From: CAYMOV01 sp964392085
Lineage (GTDB): Bacteria > Oederibacteriota > Muellerivitia > Muellerivitales > Muellerivitaceae
Assembly: GCA_964392085.1 (NCBI GenBank)
Contig: CAYMOV010000021.1
Location: forward strand, 1-35,453
Direction of reading: 5' to 3'
DNA: 35,453 bases
Within the stretch, counting starts at the first letter, position 1, and the number at the start of each line of letters is the position of its first letter. The position numbers were made by a program, and so were the translations under genes. The notes under the pieces are model-generated. The model saw nothing but the letters and a program-made list of their open reading frames with translations, had not been told where the DNA came from and did no database searches. Positions 7,812-15,081 of this stretch are shown here, in pieces.

Positions 7812-8291
7812 TTACCGGCTTTCCAATCCGCATATTCTTTCCATTATAGATGTTGATTCACAGGCATAATTTAGCCCAATCCCATCAGACAAATACCTAA
7901 CCGATCCGGATTTTTTGAAATACTTCAAAAACTCCTCCGGAACTTGGGTGCCAAACACCGCCCTGTCCGAGGTGAAATGTGTTTGTAAAACCTCTTTAGG
8001 TTTTTCACGAAAAAGATATATTTCATCAAATCCATTAAAAGTATTTCCATCATTAAACACATAGCTCAATTTTGATTCGGGCACAAAAAGCTTTCCAGAG
8101 AGGATTTCCGCATCCCATAGCTTAACTCTCATTAAATCCGGTCCAGACGTCCAATTGATGTTCGGAGAACCATCCACACAATTGATTAACATTGAAAAAC
8201 CTCGAAAGAAGTCAGGTAACATTTCGTAAACATCAGTTAACCGTAAATCCGCCGATCCGAAGTATAACCCGTCGATTATTTGGTGTTTCAT
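7812..8291 (-). CDS. Hypothetical protein, AT-rich orphan gene
   Basis: The protein has 159 residues with ATG at 8291 (MKHQIIDGLYFGS). There is no signal peptide, membrane segment or recognisable motif. The content is acidic and aromatic, with segments such as YEMLPDFFRGFSM and VPEEFLKYFKK. The gene and its flanks (about 7640-8330) are clearly richer in A+T and use A/T-ending codons, unlike all neighbours, which suggests recent acquisition. Single-domain proteins of this size and composition are often immunity or phage-related proteins, but nothing here proves that. It is transcribed toward the RNA candidate, which may share its transcript. Confidence 0.55.
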   Translation of the reverse strand: MKHQIIDGLYFGSADLRLTDVYEMLPDFFRGFSMLINCVDGSPNINWTSGPDLMRVKLWDAEILSGKLFVPESKLSYVFNDGNTFNGFDEIYLFREKPKEVLQTHFTSDRAVFGTQVPEEFLKYFKKSGSVRYLSDGIGLNYACESTSIMERICGLESR

Positions 8292-8385
8292 TAAGCGCTA
8301 CTCTCTTTCTAACCGCTTAATACATCAATTCCGTCGCCTCCCCGGGTTGGACTCGAACCGGATTATAAAGACGCCTCGGGGTAAA

Positions 8386-8402
8386 TAGGGGCAGGGCCCC
8401 TA
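8386..8402 (-). terminator. Weak terminator-like hairpin downstream of the TonB-dependent receptor
   Basis: TAGGGGC-loop-GCCCCTA is a perfect 7-bp stem. On the minus strand it is followed by TTTACC, about 100 nt past the receptor stop codon. A second hairpin lies at 8343-8362. The rest of 8292-8500 shows nothing else. Confidence 0.35.
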
Positions 8403-8500
8403 ACAGACCCGAATGGGCTGTCAAAGGCCAAGGAATAACCCTCCCTTCATCCTGTTATCAGGGCGGAGTCGGAGGTCCGCACACGCCTCCCCAGCCATAG

Positions 8501-10744
8501 TTAAAATTTTGCTTCCACGCCGAAATACGGCAGGAACGGGAGCTGTTTGATCTCCTTGCGGGTGCTGTAGTCCGCGCTGTAGTCGTAACCCACCACATTC
8601 TTGGAGTTGTAGACGTTGAGGATCTCGAGGTACCAACGAAGGCGCCAGGTGTTGTAGCTGGCGGTCCGGGAGATCGACAGGTCCAGGCGGTGGTAGGGCG
8701 CCTTGCGGGCCGAGTTGATGGAGGCGTAGACCGGGATGTAGAAGTTGTGGGTCGAGTCCGGCGGGATCACCCCGATGATCGGCGTCTCAGGCTCGCCGCT
8801 CGCCAGGTGCCACTTGAACCCAGTCTCCCACTTGGGCGTCAGCTTGTAACTGCCCACGATGGAGGCGATGTGACGCTGGTCGTACTCGTAGTAGCGCCAG
8901 GCCATGTCCGGCTGGTCCTGCCGGCGCGAAACCGAGTAGGTGTAGGAGATCCACCCGAAGAACCGGGTGGTGGGCGCCTGCCGCAGGAACACCTCGAAGC
9001 CCCGGGCGGTGCCGATCCCCTCGTTCAGGTAATGGTCCGGCGTCAGGACCGCCACCGGGATCAGGTCGAGCTTCTTGTCGAAACCCTCCAGTCGGGCCAA
9101 TTTGCCCCCCGCGAACTCATGCTCGATGCCGAGCACCGTGCCCTTGGCGCGGCTGGCGTCCAGGGTCTTGTTGCCGAAGTTCGGGTCCAACTGGGATCCC
9201 TCAGGCAGTTCCCGAAAGAGGCCCCAGGACGCCTTAAGCGTGGTTTGGGCCCCCAGGTCGTAGGCCGCCGAAAGGCGGGGGCTGAGGCTGGAGCGGTTGT
9301 TGTAGGTCAAAAGGTCGTAGCGGACCCCGGCGTCCGCCTTGAGCCGGGGCCCCACGGTGAAGCGCATCTCGGAATAGGTGCCGAACAGGTCATAGGACGA
9401 GCTCAGGACCGATTTCACCTTCTCGGCGTCGGTGAAATTGAACCCCGGGGTGCCGTCCGAGGGCATCCGGACAAAGAGACTGTCCACGGTCGCGGTCTGG
9501 CGGTCGTACTGGAACCCCACCCTCAACTGGCTGTCGGGGCCGAAGTCGTGGAGCCAGTCCGTCCGGTCCCCGAAGGATTCCAAGCCGAAGTTCAAGTAAT
9601 AGTCCTGGCCCAACTGGGTGTCGAAGATGAACTTGTAGTGGTAGGGCGTCGAGAGCAGGGTGTCGTTGTCCCCGAGCTTGTGTTTATAGTTCACGCCCTG
9701 GCTGTGGTAGGCGTTGTGGAACTCGAAATTGCCGGCCAGCGAGGGGTCCTTCTGCGCGGCCTCGGAATCGGCCTTGATGACCACCCCCAGCTTGTCGTCG
9801 CTGCCGAAGGCTTGGAAGTCCCAATGGGTCCTCTCGGAGGGGTTGAGGTCATACTTCACCTGGTAATCGCCGAAGGACGGGATCGCGGTGAAGTCCCCGA
9901 AGGCCTTCTTCATGATCTCCAGGTAACTGCGGCGCCCGGAGATCGAAAGGGCGCTCTTGGAAGAGACGGGGCCCTCGAACATCAATTCAGTCATCAAAAG
10001 GTTGATGTCGGCCCGGCCGCCCCAACGGTCCTTCCGGACGTCGCGCTGGGTCACGTCGATGATGCCGCCGTAGAAATTGCCGAAGGCCGGCCCGAACCCG
10101 CCCGTTGAGAAATCCACGGTCTTGATGAGCTCGGGGTTGATCGTGGAAATGACCCCGCCGAAGTGGAACGGGAAGGCCAAGGGGATGCGGTCGAGGAAGT
10201 AGGCGTTGTCCTGGGGCCCGCCGCCCCGCACCAACAACTGGCCCGAGAAATCCCCGGCGGTGGCCACGCCGGGCAGGGACTGGAGCGCGCGCAGGGGGTC
10301 CCCCGCGGTGCCCGGCACCCGGGAAAGCTCGTCCTTCGTCACCACCTGGCGGCTGACCGCGGTCTTGGGCAGTCGTTTGGCCGTCACCACCACCTCGGGC
10401 AGGGTGAAGCCGTCGCGCTCGAGGAAGAAGTCCAGCGGCTTGGCCGCGGGGAGGGTGACGCCCTCCCGCACCACCTTCGCGAAACCCTGGGACGCCACCG
10501 TCAGGCGGTAGGTCCCTTCGGGCACGTCGACCACGCGGTAGAAGCCCTTCGCGTCCACCACGGCGGAATAGGTGGCGTTCGCTTCCCCGCCGTTCTGTTC
10601 CAGCAGGAGGGCGGCGTCAGCCAAGGGAGCCTTGGTTCCCTTCTCGCGAATGCGGCCCGTCAGCTCGGCGGCTGCGGCGGGCGCCCAAAGGCACGCGGCC
10701 AGGAAACCGAGGATCAAGATTCGACGCGTATTCGGATGTCCCAT
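8501..10744 (-). CDS. TonB-dependent outer-membrane receptor with N-terminal carboxypeptidase-regulatory-like domain
   Basis: The protein has 747 residues. Signal peptide 1-27 (ILGFLAACLWAPAAAA); beta-sandwich CarboxypepD_reg-like domain about 28-107; TonB-box-like LPEVVVTAKR about 113-122; plug domain about 130-235 with LRALQSLPGV and QLLVRGGGPQDN; then a beta barrel ending in a C-terminal Phe (GVEAKF), the usual outer-membrane signature. It would import a large or scarce substrate using proton-motive force through TonB-ExbBD, encoded just upstream on the same strand. The absence of nearby transport genes leaves the substrate open. The start at ATG 10744 is chosen over a further-upstream in-frame codon because GAGGTGG lies 5 bp before it and the signal peptide then begins properly. 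Confidence 0.9.
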   Translation of the reverse strand: MGHPNTRRILILGFLAACLWAPAAAAELTGRIREKGTKAPLADAALLLEQNGGEANATYSAVVDAKGFYRVVDVPEGTYRLTVASQGFAKVVREGVTLPAAKPLDFFLERDGFTLPEVVVTAKRLPKTAVSRQVVTKDELSRVPGTAGDPLRALQSLPGVATAGDFSGQLLVRGGGPQDNAYFLDRIPLAFPFHFGGVISTINPELIKTVDFSTGGFGPAFGNFYGGIIDVTQRDVRKDRWGGRADINLLMTELMFEGPVSSKSALSISGRRSYLEIMKKAFGDFTAIPSFGDYQVKYDLNPSERTHWDFQAFGSDDKLGVVIKADSEAAQKDPSLAGNFEFHNAYHSQGVNYKHKLGDNDTLLSTPYHYKFIFDTQLGQDYYLNFGLESFGDRTDWLHDFGPDSQLRVGFQYDRQTATVDSLFVRMPSDGTPGFNFTDAEKVKSVLSSSYDLFGTYSEMRFTVGPRLKADAGVRYDLLTYNNRSSLSPRLSAAYDLGAQTTLKASWGLFRELPEGSQLDPNFGNKTLDASRAKGTVLGIEHEFAGGKLARLEGFDKKLDLIPVAVLTPDHYLNEGIGTARGFEVFLRQAPTTRFFGWISYTYSVSRRQDQPDMAWRYYEYDQRHIASIVGSYKLTPKWETGFKWHLASGEPETPIIGVIPPDSTHNFYIPVYASINSARKAPYHRLDLSISRTASYNTWRLRWYLEILNVYNSKNVVGYDYSADYSTRKEIKQLPFLPYFGVEAKF

Positions 10745-10778
10745 GGGTCCCACCTCAAACAATCGGTTCAGTGCCAAT

Positions 10779-10815
10779 AAAAAAGGCCGGAGGGAACTCG
10801 TCGTCCCCCCCGGCC
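10779..10815 (-). terminator. Rho-independent terminator between the secreted unknown and the TonB receptor
   Basis: On the minus strand GGCCGGGGGGGA...TTCCCTCCGGCC is followed by TTTTTTATT. It should end the exbB-exbD-tonB transcript and make the receptor at least partly independent. Confidence 0.8.
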
Positions 10816-10834
10816 GGTTGGATTCAAAGGCTTT

Positions 10835-11557
10835 TTACTCCGTGGTCGGGGTTTCCTCGACGTTCGGCGTGGGGGTCGGGGTCGGCTTGGGCATGTAGCT
10901 GAACTTCTTGATGGCCTTCTCTTGGGCGCAGTCCACGCAGTCCCGGAGTGCATCCTTGGTCGTGTCGTACATGGCCAACTGCCGGTAGGCCTCCATCTTA
11001 TGCATGTCGGGCTTATCCTCTTGGTGCTTGCCGCAATTGGTGTCGAGGGCGAAGACCGGCTTGAGGGGGGTGATCCAGCTGAAGACGGAGATGTGGGGTT
11101 CCTCGCACTCGAGGGAACGCCCGGCCTTCTTCAGGAGGCTTTCCTTCAGGGCCTTGGTGAGGTTGAGCTGGGTTCGCTCGGCCCGGTCCACCAGCAGGAC
11201 CTGCCAGTCGCCTTCCAATTGCTCGTAGAACACCACGAGTTTGTCGCCCGAGGGCGCCCATTCGATGTGGATGGCCGTATCGTCGTAGGTGAAGGTGCCG
11301 CGCTCGGACTCATGGACCAGGACCGGGCCCGCCACGTACAGCTCCAGTTTCCCGCCGGTGGCCTTGTCCACCAGTGACACGGGGTATTCGAAGAAGAACT
11401 TGTCGCCCACCCGGCGCAAGAGCCGTTGGGAAACCACCACCCGGGTTTGGCCGTCCGGCGAGGTGCCGAGGTAGAACTGCTGGAGGGCCGCCGCGGGCCG
11501 GGGGGAAGCCCAAGCCAGGGTCAGGAGGGTCATCGCCATCAGGAGGATTCGCTTCAT
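10835..11557 (-). CDS. Secreted protein of unknown function linked to the Ton genes
   Basis: The protein has 240 residues. The signal peptide occupies 1-25 (MKRILLMAMTLLTLAWASPRP, then AAALQ). The mature part has a beta-rich stretch rich in Trp and acidic residues (IHIEWAPSGDKLVVFYEQLEGDW), reminiscent of single WD/TolB-like repeats, then four Cys (CEEPH, TNCGKH, DCVDC) that could form disulphides. The C-terminus is a PTPTPTP tail. It lies 23 bp after tonB and before a strong terminator, so it is probably the last gene of the exbB-exbD-tonB unit. I do not recognise the family. A periplasmic accessory role for the receptor at 8501-10744 is inferred from position only. Confidence 0.7.
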   Translation of the reverse strand: MKRILLMAMTLLTLAWASPRPAAALQQFYLGTSPDGQTRVVVSQRLLRRVGDKFFFEYPVSLVDKATGGKLELYVAGPVLVHESERGTFTYDDTAIHIEWAPSGDKLVVFYEQLEGDWQVLLVDRAERTQLNLTKALKESLLKKAGRSLECEEPHISVFSWITPLKPVFALDTNCGKHQEDKPDMHKMEAYRQLAMYDTTKDALRDCVDCAQEKAIKKFSYMPKPTPTPTPNVEETPTTE

Positions 11558-11579
11558 GCTCGGTACCTGCCGGGAAAAG

Positions 11580-12185
11580 TTATTGGTATTGGAACCGGAA
11601 AGGGATTCTCACCCGAACCGGCACGGGCTGCTCGCCTACGGCGGCCGGGAAGAACCGGGCCGCGCGGACCGCCTCAACCGAAGATTCGTCGCAACCGTGG
11701 CCCAAGGACTGGATCACGGCCACCTGTTTTACCAAACCGGTCTCGTCGATGTCCACTTGTAAGATGACGGTCCCCTCCACCCCGGCGCGGCGAGCCTCCT
11801 CAGGAAAGGCCGGTTCCAGCGGGGAAAGGGGCTTCGGCAGGCGGCTGACCTGGGCCACGGACTTGTAGCCGCTCCCGTCGCCTCCCCCGCCGCCGGTGCC
11901 GGCGCCCGGCCGGGCTTCCGGGACGGGTTTGGGCTTGGCTTGCGCTTTCAAGGGGCCCCGGCTCCGACCGGGGGTACGCCAGACATCCTCGTCCTGGAGC
12001 TCGATATTGATGTCCGCCTGGGAAGCCCTCGCCCCCCGCCCCATCAGGGCCCAGTCCACCATGGACAGGTCGATGAACCTCGGGCGCCCCGCCATCCAGA
12101 TCGCGGCGAAGGCCAGGACATGGACCGCCGCCGATCCCATCCAGGACCGCTGGTCGCGCGAGAGTGGTTTTTGGGCCGTTTTCAT
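11580..12185 (-). CDS. tonB: TonB-family energy transducer
   Basis: The protein has 201 residues. There is a cytoplasmic N-terminus, one membrane anchor at about 15-32 (SWMGSAAVHVLAFAAIWMA), a Pro/Lys-rich periplasmic spacer with KAQAKPKPVPEARP and a Gly-rich linker (GTGGGGGDGSG), and a C-terminal TonB domain from about 115. The C-terminal domain has the family pattern: YPEEARRAGVEG-like FPEEARRAGVEGTVILQVDID, then SSVEAVRAARFFPA and the last strand VRVRIPFRFQYQ. It couples the ExbB/ExbD motor to outer-membrane receptors, most plausibly the one at 8501-10744. It follows exbD on the same strand with a 92-bp gap containing family 4-like words. Confidence 0.88.
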   Translation of the reverse strand: MKTAQKPLSRDQRSWMGSAAVHVLAFAAIWMAGRPRFIDLSMVDWALMGRGARASQADINIELQDEDVWRTPGRSRGPLKAQAKPKPVPEARPGAGTGGGGGDGSGYKSVAQVSRLPKPLSPLEPAFPEEARRAGVEGTVILQVDIDETGLVKQVAVIQSLGHGCDESSVEAVRAARFFPAAVGEQPVPVRVRIPFRFQYQ

Positions 12186-12237
12186 CTTCTGGAATAGGCC
12201 TCGTCTTTTGAGGGGTTCGAAAACTTCTGTTCGGCTT

Positions 12238-12270
12238 GCAACTCCTGATTCCCAACTCCCAATTTCAAAT
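12238..12270. repeat. Short AT-rich word repeat between tonB and exbD (family 4-like)
   Basis: CTCCTGATTCCCAACTCCCAATTTC shows three degenerate copies of the ATTCC/AATTC word seen at 530-560 and 18588-18672. Confidence 0.4.
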
Positions 12271-12277
12271 CATTTCC

Positions 12278-12682
12278 TTAGGGTTGCTTGACCCCGAGCG
12301 CCAGCTTCTTCACTCCGGACTGGCGGGCCAGGTCCAGCAGTTCTACGACCTTGGGGTAGGGCACCTTCTCGTCGGCGGACAGGACGACCCGCAGGTCCGA
12401 ATGGAGCGCGGCCTCCTCCGTGAGGAGTTTCCGCAGTTCCTCCTCGGTCACCTTCTTGTTCTTGAAGTGGATCCCGCCCAGGGCGTCCAGCACCAGGGAC
12501 TCGCTGGCGGGCGCCGTGTTTTCGGAAGTGTAGGACTTGGGGTTCGAGACCGGCACCGAGGGGCTGGAGATGAAGCTGGCCGTCAGCATGAAGACGATCA
12601 AAAGCACCAGCACCACGTCCACCATGGGCACCACGTTGATGTAGGTGATCGGCCCGTCGCCGTCGTTGGAATGGGGATGCAA
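12278..12682 (-). CDS. exbD: ExbD/TolR-family proton-channel protein
   Basis: The protein has 134 residues from the TTG at 12682. That start is chosen because GGAGG lies 6 nt upstream, whereas the in-frame TTG at 12688 directly abuts it. A short cytoplasmic segment is followed by one transmembrane helix, NVVPMVDVVLVLLIVFML (about 18-35), containing the conserved membrane Asp of the proton path, and a periplasmic domain ending LDLARQSGVKKLALGV. It forms the stator with ExbB and energises TonB. It is co-oriented with exbB and tonB. A long family 2 repeat separates it from exbB, so the operon is interrupted by an intergenic element. Confidence 0.88.
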   Translation of the reverse strand: MHPHSNDGDGPITYINVVPMVDVVLVLLIVFMLTASFISSPSVPVSNPKSYTSENTAPASESLVLDALGGIHFKNKKVTEEELRKLLTEEAALHSDLRVVLSADEKVPYPKVVELLDLARQSGVKKLALGVKQP

Positions 12683-12697
12683 GGGCAACCTCCGGAA

Positions 12698-12838
12698 GAA
12701 GCCGTTAGCCGCTGGCCGTTTGCCGTTGGCGAAGGATTAAAATTAAAGCTAAACGCCCAAACACAAACTCGTCGTTAGCCACTAGACGTTGGCTGGATGT
12801 TTAAGCTAACGGCTAAACGCTAACGGCCAACGGCGACT
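12698..12838. repeat. Intergenic inverted word repeat, family 2, long copy between exbB and exbD
   Basis: The left part carries GCCGTTAGCCGCTGGCCGTT and GCCGTTGGCG. The middle carries CGTTAGCCACTAGACGTTGG. The right part carries GCTAACGGCTAAACGC and TAACGGCCAACGGCG, the inverted words. Confidence 0.75.
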
Positions 12839-12845
12839 TTGATCC

Positions 12846-13517
12846 CTATCGCCCGACGGCGCCGGGTCGGTCCAAACCGACGGCTCCCGGCCGGGCATCG
12901 CCGAGCATTTTGGAATGGGCCAGCATCAGGCGCGAAAGGCGGTCGGCGTTGAGTAGGATGCGCCGCACCTTTTCCTGGAAAAAGTTGAAGGCCGCCACCA
13001 CGGGGATGGCGATGAGCAGGCCCAAGGCCGTGGACACCAGGGCCTCCGCCACGCCGTTCATCACCACCGTGGGACCGGCGGTGCCCGAGATGGCCAGGTC
13101 GTTGAAGGCCTTGATGATGCCCAGGACCGTGCCGAAGAGACCCACGAAGGGGATGTTGTTTCCGAGGGTACCCAGGATCAAGAGGTGCCGGTCGAGGGCA
13201 AGGCGTTCCTCCAACCGTTTCGACTCCATGATCTGTTCCACGGCCTCGATCCCAAGGGGGAGATGCTCCAACCCCGCGCCCACCACGGCGCCCTCCGGGC
13301 AAACCGATTGGTTGCACAAGTTCTTGGCTTCCACGATCTTTCCCGCCACCAAAAGGGCCGGAAGTTGGGCGTTGAGTTCCAAGGCCCGCTTTTCCCGGGT
13401 CCCGAAGAACATCCAACGTTCGATCGCCACCTTGAGCGCCCAGAGGGACAGCAGGACCAGGACGACCAATACCCACTGGCCGCCGAGGAGGGCGAAACCT
13501 TTGAGGACTTGGAACAT
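12846..13517 (-). CDS. exbB: ExbB/TolQ/MotA-family proton-channel protein
   Basis: The protein has 223 residues. The first membrane helix is WVLVVLVLLSLWALKVAI (about 14-32). A cytoplasmic loop holds the NQSVCPEGAVVGAGLE region. The hallmark is TLGNNIPFVGLFGTVLGIIKAF (about 116-138), the second helix, and the third is ALVSTALGLLIAIPVVAAFNFF. The C-terminal tail ends in GAVGLDRPGAVGR, a short Gly/Pro-rich repeat. It forms the pentameric proton channel with ExbD. It is the first gene of the Ton block on the minus strand, with a good sigma-70 promoter at 13556-13584. The start is ATG at 13517. Confidence 0.88.
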   Translation of the reverse strand: MFQVLKGFALLGGQWVLVVLVLLSLWALKVAIERWMFFGTREKRALELNAQLPALLVAGKIVEAKNLCNQSVCPEGAVVGAGLEHLPLGIEAVEQIMESKRLEERLALDRHLLILGTLGNNIPFVGLFGTVLGIIKAFNDLAISGTAGPTVVMNGVAEALVSTALGLLIAIPVVAAFNFFQEKVRRILLNADRLSRLMLAHSKMLGDARPGAVGLDRPGAVGR

Positions 13518-13555
13518 GGGGAAACCTTTCGGGGATTCGGAATCCAGCGGTGGAT

Positions 13556-13584
13556 ATTAGAGGCCGGGAGGGCGATTCTTTCAA
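13556..13584 (-). promoter_or_regulatory. Sigma-70-type promoter of the exbB-exbD-tonB unit
   Basis: On the minus strand TTGAAA (13584-13579), a 17-bp spacer and TCTAAT (13561-13556), about 38 bp upstream of the exbB start. Both boxes match five of six consensus bases or nearly so. Confidence 0.55.
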
Positions 13585-13631
13585 GGGCGCAAATCAGCCA
13601 AACAGACAACGGCAAAGCAAATGAAGGCCAT

Positions 13632-13725
13632 TTGAACCACCAAGTTCACAAAGGTCACCAAGGAAAGATTTAACGGCCTATCACAATGGGATTTCTTAGT
13701 GAACTTCGTGACCTTTGTGGTTCAT
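13632..13725. repeat. Dispersed intergenic element, family 1 (94 bp, inverted ends)
   Basis: The left end is TTGAACCACCAAGTTCAC followed by AAAGGTCACC. The right end carries AGTGAACTTCGTGACC and TTTGTGGTTCA, the same words inverted. It lies between exbB and the TPR gene. Confidence 0.75.
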
Positions 13726-13746
13726 AAAAGTTTGAGGGTGGTCGGT

Positions 13747-14259
13747 TCAGCCCATGCGGTTCTTGAGGTAGTTAACCATGCGGGCGGCAGGCTCATAATC
13801 CGGACATTTGGCAAGAGCGGATTCGAATTCCTCCAGGGCTTCCTCAGACCGGCCCAGGTTCATATAGACGAAACCCAGGTTGTAATGCGGAAAGTGCCGG
13901 GGCTCGTAGCGCCGGGACTTCAGGGCCTTCTTGAGCCAAGGCACCGCCTCCTCGTATCGCCCCAGCTGGATCAGGTAGGCCCCCAGGTCGTTGTAGGGGT
14001 TGCCGAACCCGGGATCCACCTCGATGGCCTTGTGGCATTCATCCATGGCGCCCGGGAGGTCCCCTTGGAACGACAGGGCCCAACCCAAGAAAGTATGGGC
14101 CTCCGCCGTGGGGCGGATCGCGATGGACCGGTGGTAAAACCCGATGGCGCCTTCCAAGTCTCCCTTGAGTTGGGCCTCGTACCCCCGCATCCATTGGGAG
14201 CGTGAATGCGCCGTCTTCTCGCGCAGGTTGGAGGGTTGGTTGAGATCTTTCAGGGCCAC
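13747..14259 (-). CDS. Tetratricopeptide-repeat protein
   Basis: The protein has 170 residues. Three to four TPR units of 34 residues are readable: about 27-60 (GYEAQLKGDLEGAIGFYHR), 61-94 (LGWALSFQGDLPGAMDECHK), 95-128 (LGAYLIQLGRYEEAVPWLKK) and about 133-166 (LGFVYMNLGRSEEALEEF). TPR arrays mediate protein-protein contacts; no enzymatic domain or signal peptide is present, so it is probably a cytoplasmic adaptor. The start is GTG at 14259, supported by GGAG 7 bp upstream. Family 1 elements lie on both sides, so it is probably transcribed alone. No functional link to its neighbours is evident. Confidence 0.75.
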   Translation of the reverse strand: MALKDLNQPSNLREKTAHSRSQWMRGYEAQLKGDLEGAIGFYHRSIAIRPTAEAHTFLGWALSFQGDLPGAMDECHKAIEVDPGFGNPYNDLGAYLIQLGRYEEAVPWLKKALKSRRYEPRHFPHYNLGFVYMNLGRSEEALEEFESALAKCPDYEPAARMVNYLKNRMG

Positions 14260-14291
14260 GTTAACTCCAGATTTGAGGCTTCGAAAACCTT

Positions 14292-14441
14292 TTGAACCAC
14301 CAAGTTCACGAAGGTCACCAAGAAAAGCCGTCAGCCAAAGGCCTTTTTTTCAGGCTTCCATGAAAACCCCATGAGTCGTTCTTAGTGAACCTAGTGATCT
14401 CGTTTACGCCCTCAGACGAAGTCTGACGGGTGGTGGTTCAA
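14292..14441. repeat. Dispersed intergenic element, family 1 (150 bp, 10-bp perfect inverted ends)
   Basis: It starts TTGAACCACC (14292-14301) and ends GGTGGTTCAA (14432-14441). The interior carries AGTTCACGAAGGTCACC near the left end and a hairpin CAGAC-GAA-GTCTG (14413-14425) near the right end that covaries with the copy at 361-373. Confidence 0.8.
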
Positions 14442-14455
14442 TCACTTCTGTTTTC

Positions 14456-14779
14456 TTAAACCGAGAACGACGTTCCGCAGGAACAGGATTTGGTCACGTT
14501 GGGGTTGTTGAAGACGAAGGCGGCCCCCATGAGGTTTTCCTTCCAGTCCAGCACGGTGCCGTTCAGGAAGAGGTAGCTCTTGAGGTCGCAGACCAATTTG
14601 ACGCCGTCCTTCTCGAAGACGTGGTCTTGGGGTTGGACCTTGTCGAAGAGGACCTTATAGGACATCCCCGAGCAACCGCCCCCCTCCACGGAGATGCGGA
14701 AGGCCTCAGGGGCGTTCTTTTCCTTCTGGGCGAATCGCCGGATGGCGTTTACGGCCCGGTCGGTCATCTCGAGCGGCAT
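14456..14779 (-). CDS. IscA/ErpA-type (HesB-family) Fe-S carrier
   Basis: The protein has 107 residues. Conserved Cys36 lies in GGGCSGMSY, and Cys99/Cys101 lie in the C-terminal SCSCGTSFSV; these three thiolates bind the transferred cluster in A-type carriers. The rest follows the family length and pattern (VFNNPNVTKSCSCG). The start at ATG 14779 is chosen because TGAGG lies 5 bp upstream; an in-frame TTG 30 bp further out is possible. It lies just beyond (in transcription order) the cysteine desulfurase gene on the same strand, separated by a family 1 element, so the two may cooperate in cluster assembly, possibly also for nitrogenase given that no nifU appears. Confidence 0.85.
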   Translation of the reverse strand: MPLEMTDRAVNAIRRFAQKEKNAPEAFRISVEGGGCSGMSYKVLFDKVQPQDHVFEKDGVKLVCDLKSYLFLNGTVLDWKENLMGAAFVFNNPNVTKSCSCGTSFSV

Positions 14780-14876
14780 GGGGGCCTCAGGGCGTTCCCC
14801 GGGGCTCAAGGGCTCCGGTCACGGGAAAAAGTTAAACCCAACCGCCGGGGGATTGCAAGACCACCCAACGACCAAT

Positions 14877-15062
14877 TTCACCACAGAGGCACAAAGACAC
14901 GGGAGATTCCGGTTTAATTCAAGGGGTTGTGCCGACTCGAAGAACGGGGGTGATGGGCCCGAACCCTATAATGCGATAAAGGCACATCAAAAAGTGACCG
15001 GCATCATTGAGTCCCTGGTTTTATGAAATACGTTCTCCGTGACCCCGTGTCTCAGTGGTGAA
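14877..15062. repeat. Dispersed intergenic element, family 1 variant (TTCACCAC ... GTGGTGAA)
   Basis: Perfect 8-bp inverted ends. The left arm is CAGAGGCACAAAGACACGGG and the right arm is TCTCCGTGACCCCGTGTCTC. The whole 272-bp space between iscA-like and desulfurase genes holds this element and no gene. Confidence 0.75.
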
Positions 15063-15081
15063 TCTGGGTTTGTCGTTGGTT

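Noticed and set aside
8341..8372. tRNA-like T-arm on the minus strand (GGTTCGAGTCC)
   Set aside because: The five base pairs expected for a T-stem do not form, and no acceptor, D or anticodon arms can be built around it. It is only a hairpin (CCGGGTT/AACCGG).
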